In this document: positions 24,693 through 32,262 of the stretch, piece after piece
Layout: each line of letters starts with the position of its first letter
Numbering within the stretch: position 1 is the first letter of the stretch
Origin: Saccharibacillus sacchari DSM 19268
GTDB taxonomy: Bacteria; Bacillota; Bacilli; Paenibacillales; Paenibacillaceae
Assembly (NCBI RefSeq): GCF_000585395.1
Contig: NZ_KK073875.1
Location: forward strand, 186,001-250,000
Length of the DNA: 64,000 nucleotides
Reading direction: 5' to 3'
The notes under the pieces: model-generated
Database searches by the model: none
Told to the model about the DNA's origin: nothing
Seen by the model: only the letters and a program-made list of their open reading frames with translations
Made by a program: the position numbers and the translations under genes

Positions 24693-27053
24693 TCAACGAA
24701 CTTCATATAACTCCGAATCCACACCCGTCACAAACGGACTAACTTCTCCTACCGCATACATGTGCAGCACGTGCATGGCCCGCGTACACGCAGTATAGAA
24801 CAACTTCCGCTCGGATTCGCGCGAATACCGTTCTGCCGAAGCATTATGCAGCAGCACCGCGTCAAATTCGATTCCTTTTGCCAAGTAAGCCGGAACGATA
24901 ACCGTCCCTTTTTCGAATGCCGGCGTGTTTTTCGTAATCAACCGCGTATTCAACCGATCTTTCAGCCGCTGATGCAGCTCGTTGCATTCGCTTTGCGTTT
25001 TGCAGATAATTGCCGTGTAATCAAGACCCTGCTCGCGCAGTTGTTCGATATCGGAAGCGATCGTCTCCTCCATCTCCGCAATGGAATCTTCGGCAAACCG
25101 GCGCAGCACCGGCTTTTCTCCGCTGCGGGTAAAGGCCAAAATATCTTCGCCTTCCGGCAGCATCGCTTTGGTGAATTCGGTAATCTCGCGCGTCGAACGA
25201 TAGCTCCGCGTTAAACGCAACACGACACTTTCTTCGCGGCCGTACAGATTCAGGAGCGGATCGTAGTCGTCCAGCGCCGAATCGTGACCGTAGATCGCCT
25301 GATTCAGATCGCCGAGCGCCGTCATGCGGGCACGAGGAAACAGACGTTTGAGGAATTCGAGCTGGAACGGCGTGTAATCCTGCACTTCGTCGACGATGAC
25401 GTGACGAATCGCCGTATTGGTGATAAAACCTTGCAGCAACTCCCGAAGCAGCAGCAGCGGCGTGGCGTCTTCGAACATCAGCTCCGACTTGGCGATCCGA
25501 TCCTGCGTCTGGCGGGAAACTTCATGCCACATCGCCGGAAGCGGACGTCCGCCCGACAGCTTCATAAACAGGGTCTCATCTTTGTACAGACGGCGGTACA
25601 TGCCCTTCACGTCGACGAAGCGTTGACGTTTGATCCATTTGCGAACCGGCTTCAGCCAATCGTTGACGATCATGCGCGCCGCTGCTTCGCGTTGTTGGTC
25701 GAAATCGTCGAAGGTGTCGGCAGCCCCTTTTTGCTTGCGGCGCATCAGGTTATACGCCCGATGCAGCGCGCTGGAGTCGAGCAGTTGAATCTGATCGTCC
25801 ACCCACTCTTCGTCGCGCTGGCTTTTGCCGTATTCGCTGACTTCTTTGATCAACCACTTGCTCATCTGTTCGATCCGGCTCGGAATTTTGACGGTATGAT
25901 CGAATTCATAGAACCGGCGGCGCATGTCTTCGGCAGACACGATCTCATGACCCTGGAAACGTATCGGGCGGAACATCATGTCCCGTTCCGACAAGTATTC
26001 ACGGTAAGCCCGGATCACGTCCAGGTAATCCAGTGAGGATTTATAACGAATACCTGCTAACCGGGCTTCATACTCCCCGTCTTCCGCCACATCCCCGCGC
26101 AGCAAATATTCCAATTGGTCGAACGCGTCTTCCAAATCGAACTCGCGGCCGATCCGGCGCTCGAGATAAGATTGGAATGTCGTTTGCAGCATATTTTCCT
26201 CGCCAAGCTCCGGCAGTACGGTGGAGACATAGCTGTTGAACAGCGAGTTGGGCGAGAAAAGGACCAACTGATCGGCGCTGAGCGTATCCCGGTAACGGTA
26301 CAGCAGATACGCCACGCGCTGAAGCGCCGCCGACGTTTTGCCGCTGCCTGCCGCACCCTGCACGACCAACAGCCGGCTTTGCTCGTTGCGAATGATCGCA
26401 TTTTGCTCGCGCTGAATCGTGGATACGATGCTTTTCATTCTGTCATCCGCGCTTTGGCTCAGCACCTCTTGCAGCAGTTCGTCTCCGATTGTCATCCCCG
26501 TATCGAACATCACGCGGATTTTAGCATCTCGAATGACGTACTGCCGCTTCAATTCCATCTCGCCTTCGACGCTGCCGCCCGGCGTGCGATACGATATCGC
26601 GCCTGGCGATCCGTCGTAATACAGGCTGGAGATCGGCGCGCGCCAGTCGTAAATCAGGAAGTCTTGCTCGTTGTCGTCCAGCAGTGATGCAATGCCCAAA
26701 TAGATCGGCTCGGCAGCGACTTCATCGGATTCGCGGAAGTCGATCCGGCCGAAATACGGCGAATGCTGCAACCTGCGCAGCTTACCCAGTTGGGAAAAAG
26801 CACGCTTGTGTCCAAACTCTCGCTCCGCCAATACCTGAGATTGCTGACGCATACTGGTCGAGGTTTCTCCCAAATCATCCGGCTCGGCAAAGTTCATCGT
26901 GACCTCGTCCCAGAATTCTTTGCGCAAACCGACGACGTCGCCGCGCATCTCGCCTACTTGGGCTTCCAGACCGCGAATACGACGTCCGATCTTGGTTGTT
27001 ACGTCATCGACGCGCTCTTGCTCCCGTTTCCACTCAAGATCCGTAATTTCCAT
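24693..27053 (-). CDS. helD: HelD-type RNA polymerase recycling ATPase
   Basis: A 786-residue superfamily 1 (UvrD/Rep-like) protein of the HelD family, which displaces stalled RNA polymerase from DNA and aids recycling. The N-terminal antiparallel coiled-coil arm (about 1-75, rich in Glu/Arg) is diagnostic. The YLGIASL and IYDWRAPISSLYYD blocks, Walker A GAAGSGKTS (about 235-243), HVIVDEVQDYTPFQ (Walker B) and the late LRLTRSYRST follow. Length matches Bacillus HelD. AAGGGGGA precedes the ATG. It is monocistronic. Some paralogues (HelR) confer rifampicin resistance, but nothing here points to that. Confidence 0.93.
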   Translation of the reverse strand: MEITDLEWKREQERVDDVTTKIGRRIRGLEAQVGEMRGDVVGLRKEFWDEVTMNFAEPDDLGETSTSMRQQSQVLAEREFGHKRAFSQLGKLRRLQHSPYFGRIDFRESDEVAAEPIYLGIASLLDDNEQDFLIYDWRAPISSLYYDGSPGAISYRTPGGSVEGEMELKRQYVIRDAKIRVMFDTGMTIGDELLQEVLSQSADDRMKSIVSTIQREQNAIIRNEQSRLLVVQGAAGSGKTSAALQRVAYLLYRYRDTLSADQLVLFSPNSLFNSYVSTVLPELGEENMLQTTFQSYLERRIGREFDLEDAFDQLEYLLRGDVAEDGEYEARLAGIRYKSSLDYLDVIRAYREYLSERDMMFRPIRFQGHEIVSAEDMRRRFYEFDHTVKIPSRIEQMSKWLIKEVSEYGKSQRDEEWVDDQIQLLDSSALHRAYNLMRRKQKGAADTFDDFDQQREAAARMIVNDWLKPVRKWIKRQRFVDVKGMYRRLYKDETLFMKLSGGRPLPAMWHEVSRQTQDRIAKSELMFEDATPLLLLRELLQGFITNTAIRHVIVDEVQDYTPFQLEFLKRLFPRARMTALGDLNQAIYGHDSALDDYDPLLNLYGREESVVLRLTRSYRSTREITEFTKAMLPEGEDILAFTRSGEKPVLRRFAEDSIAEMEETIASDIEQLREQGLDYTAIICKTQSECNELHQRLKDRLNTRLITKNTPAFEKGTVIVPAYLAKGIEFDAVLLHNASAERYSRESERKLFYTACTRAMHVLHMYAVGEVSPFVTGVDSELYEVR

Positions 27054-27210
27054 AACTTCGTCCCCCTTTTGACGATTGACCTTCCATATAAAAAAATTAT
27101 AATTTATGGATAAAATGTTAATTATAAGTATTTTTTATCATGAACAGAATTTTATTGTACGCTTGAGCGCCGACGAAATCAACCGTTCGGAGACGGGATT
27201 TGCATAGGGA

Positions 27211-27252
27211 AAGGGAAGGAGCGCCGGACAACCGGTATTCCTTCCCTTTCTT
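27211..27252. terminator. Intrinsic terminator after the ArAE gene
   Basis: AAGGGAAGG pairs with CCTTCCCTT and an inner CCGG pairs with CCGG. It lies 45 bp after the stop of the leftward exporter gene. The pyrimidine tract is clearer on the plus strand (CCCTTTCTTCTATTT). Confidence 0.6.
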
Positions 27253-27295
27253 CTATTTACCCTTCATTCTTTTCCATAAACGGCATCTGGCCGGT

Positions 27296-28375
27296 TTACG
27301 ACTTGCCTTTGCTCCAGTTCTTAGGATTCAGCCAGTGCGTCCACGGCTTCGGCGCATTGCGTTTGCTGTCCCCGTAATGTTCGACCAATCGGTTAAGGCG
27401 CTCCAACTGATAGCCGTAGGCTTGGATTTCGGCAGCCACGATCGACAATCGCATCGTGCTGCCTTCCTGCTGCTGCATGTATTCTTTCATGGCCTGCGAG
27501 AAGCGTTCATTTTCTTCTTCGAGGTTTTGCCAAGGCAGATCGTCCGGCTTCAGCTTGCCCTCGAACTTCAGTAATACATGCTCGTGATACTTGATCATGT
27601 ACTCCAACTGGTCGTCGAACAACTTGTCGAGCAGCAACGTTCTTGCCGTAGGAAAATAATGCTCCTCGACCGCCTCTACGACCTCTGTTCCTTTGCGCAG
27701 CGTATGCAGCATCTGCTTGTAGACGACGAGATGGCGGCTTTCCGTATAGGAAGGACGTCTGCGCTTATGTTGATCCTCTTCAAGCAGGTTATACTTTTCC
27801 GTCAACGACTGGATGGAACCTTCCAAAGCTTTTTGTTCGTCGCGGAATACATTTTCCTTAATCTCGTCCGAGACAGCCGTGCGCATCAGCAGGGAAAGCT
27901 GGCTAAACGTCGATTGGATCTGACCGATAAACTGCTCGCGCGGCTTCGGTGGCAGAACAACCACGTTAATGAAGAAAGCCGAAAAAATCCCGATGACGCT
28001 GATCAGGAAGCGATTGAGCGCAAAACCCAAATCTCCCGACGCTTCCATAACGGAGATGACGGTTACGAGCGTCAGTCCGATCGTGTCGGCACGCTTCATT
28101 TTTAAACAGATCATGATGACGACAATACAAGTTAATCCAACCGCGATCGGTTCGCTGGACAACAAGCGTCCCGCCGTAACCGCAATAACGGCCCCCAACG
28201 TATTGGTCAATAATTGATCGAGAAAATACGTCCATGATTTGTAAATGGTCGGCTGCATGGCAAAAATAGCCGCAATCGCAGCGATGACGGGCGGCGTCAG
28301 GCTGAGCAGCGTCGTCAGATATAGAGCCAGGGTTACCGCAATCCCCGTTTTCAGCATGCGTGCGCCGAAATTCAC
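27296..28375 (-). CDS. Aromatic acid exporter-family (ArAE) membrane protein
   Basis: A 359-residue protein with six membrane helices in the first half (GARMLKTGIAVTLALYL, ITPPVIAAIAAIF-like, then a third to sixth up to FINVVVLP) and a long cytosolic helical C-terminal domain with coiled-coil character. This is the YqjA/YgaE-type ArAE_1 architecture, related to FUSC efflux proteins. The transported compound is unknown. GTG 28375 is chosen because AAAGGAGG lies seven bases before it; upstream in-frame codons include that SD sequence and are unlikely to be coding. Confidence 0.83.
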   Translation of the reverse strand: MNFGARMLKTGIAVTLALYLTTLLSLTPPVIAAIAAIFAMQPTIYKSWTYFLDQLLTNTLGAVIAVTAGRLLSSEPIAVGLTCIVVIMICLKMKRADTIGLTLVTVISVMEASGDLGFALNRFLISVIGIFSAFFINVVVLPPKPREQFIGQIQSTFSQLSLLMRTAVSDEIKENVFRDEQKALEGSIQSLTEKYNLLEEDQHKRRRPSYTESRHLVVYKQMLHTLRKGTEVVEAVEEHYFPTARTLLLDKLFDDQLEYMIKYHEHVLLKFEGKLKPDDLPWQNLEEENERFSQAMKEYMQQQEGSTMRLSIVAAEIQAYGYQLERLNRLVEHYGDSKRNAPKPWTHWLNPKNWSKGKS

Positions 28376-28548
28376 GCCGATTCCTCCTTTGTTCATAGGG
28401 GTCGATTCCCCCATATTACCCGTTATCGGAGCAGTGCTACACATTAGGGCGTATAAGCAAACCTGATCCGAACGATCGCTTGATTTCTTAGTATAACCGC
28501 TCCCTCCCCGTCGACGCAAAGGCCCGATAAAAATCCGAACAAAAAAGG

Positions 28549-28610
28549 GGACCGCAGCGCTCGTTAGCGCCTGCGGTCCTAGATATATATTTCTAAGGGG
28601 GTTGTAGTTA
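28549..28610 (-). ncRNA. Candidate small RNA with C-rich segment and terminator
   Basis: On the minus strand, ACAACCCCCTTAG precedes a strong GC hairpin (GGACCGCA with TGCGGTCC, AGCGC with GCGCT, one bulge) followed by CCCCTTTTTT. No leftward gene ends here: the nearest right-hand genes run rightward. A terminator with no gene in front suggests a short independent RNA, and a possible promoter (TTGTTT and TATAAC) lies upstream. It could also only block antisense transcription. Confidence 0.3.
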
Positions 28611-28638
28611 TAGAATAAACACGAAAGCTTAAAACAAG

Positions 28639-28668
28639 CTGAAAATCAGATTTCAGTTGTGTTACAAT
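28639..28668 (+). promoter_or_regulatory. Candidate promoter with dyad upstream of ThrE-type exporter
   Basis: CTGAAA (28639-28644), an 18-bp spacer and TACAAT (28663-28668) form a plausible promoter. The spacer's first part makes a dyad, CTGAAA-ATCAGA-TTTCAG (28639-28656), which could be an operator. Confidence 0.4.
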
Positions 28669-28718
28669 AAGTTGCCATGTATTGTCATGAACGAACAAAC
28701 GAAGGAGAAATCAACGTT

Positions 28719-29474
28719 TTGGAACAAAAAACTTCCATTTACGAAACGATAGAGTTATGTCTGCTGGCCGGAAAAGTCATGCTTCAAAGCGGCGCCGAAA
28801 CCTACCGGGTCGAAGACACGATGGTTCGGATCGCCACGGCTTTCGGATTGAGCGAAAGCCACAGCTACGTAACGCCGACCGTGATCATGTTTTCGACCAG
28901 CGGCGAACAGCCGGCCAAGCTGATCCGCATCGAAGAACGCACGACCGACCTGAATAAAATCGCCGAAGTGAACGCCATCTCCCGCCAAATCGCATCCGGA
29001 GAATTGTCTGCGCGCGATGCAAAGACCTTGCTGCTCAAAGCCGAGTCGGCACCGTTCGGTTATAAGCTTCCCGTTCAGATCCTTGCCGCCGCGCTGACCA
29101 GCGCTTGCTTCCTGATCATGTTCGGCGGCACTTGGCCGGACTTCCCTGCCGCTTTTATAGCAGGAGGTGCCGGACTCGCCGCTTCAGTCTGGCTGCATCG
29201 CATCGTGCAAGTCAAGTTTTTTGCCGAATTCTCGGCCGCTTTGCTTGTGGGACTGCTGGCCTTGCTGTTCATCTGGGGCGGGTTCGGGTACGAATTCGAC
29301 CGGATCGCGGTCGGTTCGGTCATGCCGCTCGTGCCGGGTCTGCTTATCACCAACGCTATTCGCGATCTGATGGCCGGCCACCTCGTCTCCGGCATTTCCA
29401 AAGGAGCCGATGCCTGCTTGACCGCTTTCGCCATAGGCGCGGGAATAGCCGTTGCTTTGATCTTTTTCCATTAG
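28719..29474 (+). CDS. Threonine/serine exporter family protein, large component (YjjP-like)
   Basis: A 251-residue protein equal to the N-terminal (DUF1212) half of ThrE. The soluble start has LLAGKVMLQSGAETYRVEDTM, then TPTVIMFS, and about five membrane helices follow from residue 110. It works with the small subunit encoded next, probably as an amino-acid or dicarboxylate exporter; YjjPB-type pairs export succinate in E. coli. TTG 28719 is chosen because GAAGGAGA lies nine bases upstream; the frame upstream holds no better start. The SD of the next gene overlaps its stop codon. Confidence 0.85.
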   Translation: MEQKTSIYETIELCLLAGKVMLQSGAETYRVEDTMVRIATAFGLSESHSYVTPTVIMFSTSGEQPAKLIRIEERTTDLNKIAEVNAISRQIASGELSARDAKTLLLKAESAPFGYKLPVQILAAALTSACFLIMFGGTWPDFPAAFIAGGAGLAASVWLHRIVQVKFFAEFSAALLVGLLALLFIWGGFGYEFDRIAVGSVMPLVPGLLITNAIRDLMAGHLVSGISKGADACLTAFAIGAGIAVALIFFH

Positions 29475-29488
29475 GAGGATAAACGTTG

Positions 29489-29917
29489 ATGTGGGCTCAT
29501 TTTCTGACCAGTTTTTTTGCCGCCGCCGCATTCGTGATCCTTTTCAATGCACCGAAAAAATCGCTGTTTCATTGCGGCCTCGTCGGGATGCTCGGCTGGG
29601 TGCTTTATGTATTCATACGCGGCGAGATCGGCGAAGCGCCCGCGACGCTGGCAGCTTCGCTGCTCGTCGGCATCTTGTGCCAGTTATTTGCGAAAATCTA
29701 CCGGACGCCGGTGATCATCTTCAGCGTCGCGGGCATCATCCCGCTCGTTCCCGGCGGAATGGCTTACAACGCGATGCGACGCTTTGTCGAGAATCGGTAT
29801 GACGAAGCGCTACAGATCGGCGCTCAGACGCTGATGATCGCGGGCGCGATCGCGGCAGGCCTTGTGCTTTCGGAAGTATTGAACCAGATGATGCGCCGTC
29901 GGCCGAAAACCGTCTAA
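29489..29917 (+). CDS. Threonine/serine exporter family protein, small component (YjjB-like)
   Basis: A 142-residue membrane protein with about four helices, matching the C-terminal (DUF3815) part of ThrE. Hallmarks are FNAPKKSLFHCGLVGMLGW near the start and FSVAGIIPLVPGGMAYNAM near 82-100. Its SD (AGGAGG) overlaps the stop of the large component, so the two are cotranslated. ATG 29489 and the TTG one codon earlier are both possible starts. A strong terminator closes the unit. Confidence 0.85.
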   Translation: MWAHFLTSFFAAAAFVILFNAPKKSLFHCGLVGMLGWVLYVFIRGEIGEAPATLAASLLVGILCQLFAKIYRTPVIIFSVAGIIPLVPGGMAYNAMRRFVENRYDEALQIGAQTLMIAGAIAAGLVLSEVLNQMMRRRPKTV

Positions 29918-29988
29918 CCTCGCTCGAGCGCATCGGGAATCGAAACGCGGCGAACAATCCGTCACGAAGCACATCCGACGACGAAACG

Positions 29989-30030
29989 AAAAAGCCTATC
30001 CGCATAGCAGTCGCGGATAGGCTTTTTTGC
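29989..30030. terminator. Bidirectional terminator between exporter and nasC
   Basis: AAAAAGCCTATCCGC pairs with GCGGATAGGCTTTTT around an 8-9 nt loop. It serves the rightward exporter pair and possibly the leftward nasBC transcript. Confidence 0.9.
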
Positions 30031-30082
30031 GGGCTCTCGGCTCGATTTCGATCACGGAAGCCTGCCTCCGATTCATGCATGT

Positions 30083-32221
30083 TTACCTTTGTCCGGCTCC
30101 CGCGTAGGGAAGCACGCGGACCGGCGTCGTTTTGAATCCCGGCATTTTGCAGTTCGGGTCCAGTCCGGGCAGCGTCGCGCGGTTGACGTTCTGGATGCCT
30201 CCCCAATGCATGGGAGCGAATACCGTATCTTCGCGGATCTTGTCGGTCACCCGGCCGCGCGCATAGAACGCTCCGGCTTCAGATACGACTTGTACCCAGT
30301 CTCCGTCGCGGATTTTGATTTTTTTAGCGGCGGCGGGATGCAATTCCAGGAAGTTCGCGACTTCCCGTGCTTCCAGCGTCGGACTTCGATGCGTCTGCAC
30401 GCCCGTCAAATAATGCGCCAACACCCGACCGTTCGTCAGCAGCAGCGGATAATCGGCGGATACGGCTTTGGCATCGGCTTCTTCTTGCGCCGGGGACGAA
30501 AAAACCGCCAGGCCGTCTTCGTGGCCGAACGTCTTTTCGAACATCAATCCGCTGCCCGACTCCTGTCCCCCGCACGGCCAATATATGCCTTCTTCCCGGC
30601 GAAGACGCGCGTAGGTGATTCCGGAATAGTCGGCTCGCCCGCCGCGGCTGGCAGCCCGCAGCTCGTCGAAAATCGATTCGGCCGAATCGAAAGAAAACAG
30701 GTCGCCGCTGCCCAACCGAGCTGCCGCGTCGCACAGAATCGCCCAATCGTGCCGGCATTCCCCCGGAGCCGGACGCGCCGCTTCGCGCAGCAGAACGCGA
30801 CCTTCCAGGTTCGTCAGCGTGCCTTCGTTCTCCATGTACGAAGTGACCGGAAGCACGACGTCGGCCAGCATCGCGGTTTCCGACAGGAACATGTCCGCCA
30901 CGATCAGCCCGTTCAGCTTTTCCAGCGCTTCTTCGACCAACGAAACATTGGGATTGGAAACGATCGGATTCGAACCCATCACGAACAACGCGCGAATTTC
31001 GTTCCGATGGATTTTTTCCATCATCTCGTACGCGGATACTCCCGCTCTCGGAATGCGGTCCGGGTCCACTTTCCAGACGGAAGCGACATATGCCCGATCG
31101 GCTTCGTTTTCGATCGAACGGTATCCGGGCAATTGATCGGCTTTTTGTCCGTGTTCGCGGCCTCCTTGACCGTTGCCTTGCCCCGTGATTGCGCCGTATC
31201 CGCAGCCTTCCCGCCCGATCTTGCCGGTAGCGAGGACCAGGTTCAGGAATTCGCGAACCGCCAAGTGGCCGTCCGTCTGCTGTTCGACGCCTCTAGCCGT
31301 CATGATCATGCCGGTACGGGCGCTTCCGTACAAGATCGCCGCCCGGCGGATCGTTGATTCGTTGACGCCGCAAATCTTTGCCGTTTCGGATAACGGCCTC
31401 TGCCGAAGCGCGCGTTGTTTCAATTCGTCGAACCCCCGCGTTCTTGCGGCGATAAAAGCTTCGTCGATCAAGCCTTCTTCGATCAATACGTTCAGCATGC
31501 CGGACGCGAGCGCGGCGTCCGTGCCGGGACGGATCGCAAGATGCAGATCCGAAGCGGCCGCCGTCGCGGTGGCGCGGGGATCGATCACAATGATGCAAGC
31601 TCCGTTTTCGCGTGCCCTGTTGAAGTAAGGCATCAGCGTGGGCTGGCATTCCGCCACGTTCGTCCCGGCCAACACGATGCATTCCGCGCGCGGAATATCC
31701 GACAGCCGAAACGTCAGTCCGCGATCAACGCCGAACGTCTTGCTGCCTGCGGAAGCCGCGGCGGACATGCAAAACCTGCCGTTGTAGTCGATATATTTCG
31801 TCCCGAGCGCAAGCCGGGCGAATTTGCCGAGCAAATATGCCGATTCGTTGGAAAGCGACCCTCCGCCGTAAACGCCGACGGAGTCCGGCCCGTACGCCTC
31901 GGAAGAGGAAGCCAGCAACCCCGTCGCCGCCGTTAGCGCCTCTTCCCAAGTCGCGCGGACTAATTCCCCGTGCCGCCGGATCATCGGGTGCAACAGCCTT
32001 TCCCGACTCAGCGCATGTTGATGCGCGTTCTGGCCTTTGACGCAGAGCCGGCCTTCGGAAGCGGCGTTGTTTTCTCCCCTCGCACTGATTTCGGGGCGTT
32101 CATTCTTTTCTTCCAGGCGTTCCAGCCTGATCTTGCATTGCACGCTGCAAAACGGACACTGCGTGCTCTCCGAGAAAAACGGGACATCGAGGGATAGACT
32201 GCCGAGCAAAGTGCCTGACAT
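30083..32221 (-). CDS. nasC: Assimilatory nitrate reductase catalytic subunit
   Basis: A 712-residue molybdopterin (bis-MGD) oxidoreductase that reduces nitrate to nitrite in the cytosol. The N-terminal [4Fe-4S] motif is C22-x2-C25-x3-C29 with C60 in GRLCVKGQ. The domains that follow include GSNPIVSNP, ETAMLADVVLPVTSYMENEGT and the C-terminal molydopterin dinucleotide-binding fold (LLLTNGRVLAHYLTG, HWGGIQNVN). Lack of a signal peptide and the partner nasB identify it as assimilatory. AGGAGGAG precedes ATG. It begins 41 bp after nasB and is cotranscribed, so it shares the nasB leader control. Confidence 0.93.
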   Translation of the reverse strand: MSGTLLGSLSLDVPFFSESTQCPFCSVQCKIRLERLEEKNERPEISARGENNAASEGRLCVKGQNAHQHALSRERLLHPMIRRHGELVRATWEEALTAATGLLASSSEAYGPDSVGVYGGGSLSNESAYLLGKFARLALGTKYIDYNGRFCMSAAASAGSKTFGVDRGLTFRLSDIPRAECIVLAGTNVAECQPTLMPYFNRARENGACIIVIDPRATATAAASDLHLAIRPGTDAALASGMLNVLIEEGLIDEAFIAARTRGFDELKQRALRQRPLSETAKICGVNESTIRRAAILYGSARTGMIMTARGVEQQTDGHLAVREFLNLVLATGKIGREGCGYGAITGQGNGQGGREHGQKADQLPGYRSIENEADRAYVASVWKVDPDRIPRAGVSAYEMMEKIHRNEIRALFVMGSNPIVSNPNVSLVEEALEKLNGLIVADMFLSETAMLADVVLPVTSYMENEGTLTNLEGRVLLREAARPAPGECRHDWAILCDAAARLGSGDLFSFDSAESIFDELRAASRGGRADYSGITYARLRREEGIYWPCGGQESGSGLMFEKTFGHEDGLAVFSSPAQEEADAKAVSADYPLLLTNGRVLAHYLTGVQTHRSPTLEAREVANFLELHPAAAKKIKIRDGDWVQVVSEAGAFYARGRVTDKIREDTVFAPMHWGGIQNVNRATLPGLDPNCKMPGFKTTPVRVLPYAGAGQR

Positions 32222-32262
32222 GGTAACTCCTCCTGTTCGATCATTCGATTTTTTTCATGGGC

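Noticed and set aside
30083..32221. The molybdoenzyme as a formate dehydrogenase rather than nitrate reductase
   Set aside because: FdhF-like proteins share the fold, but location beside nasB and a NarK-type carrier, cytosolic form and the nitrogen-type boxes favour NasC.
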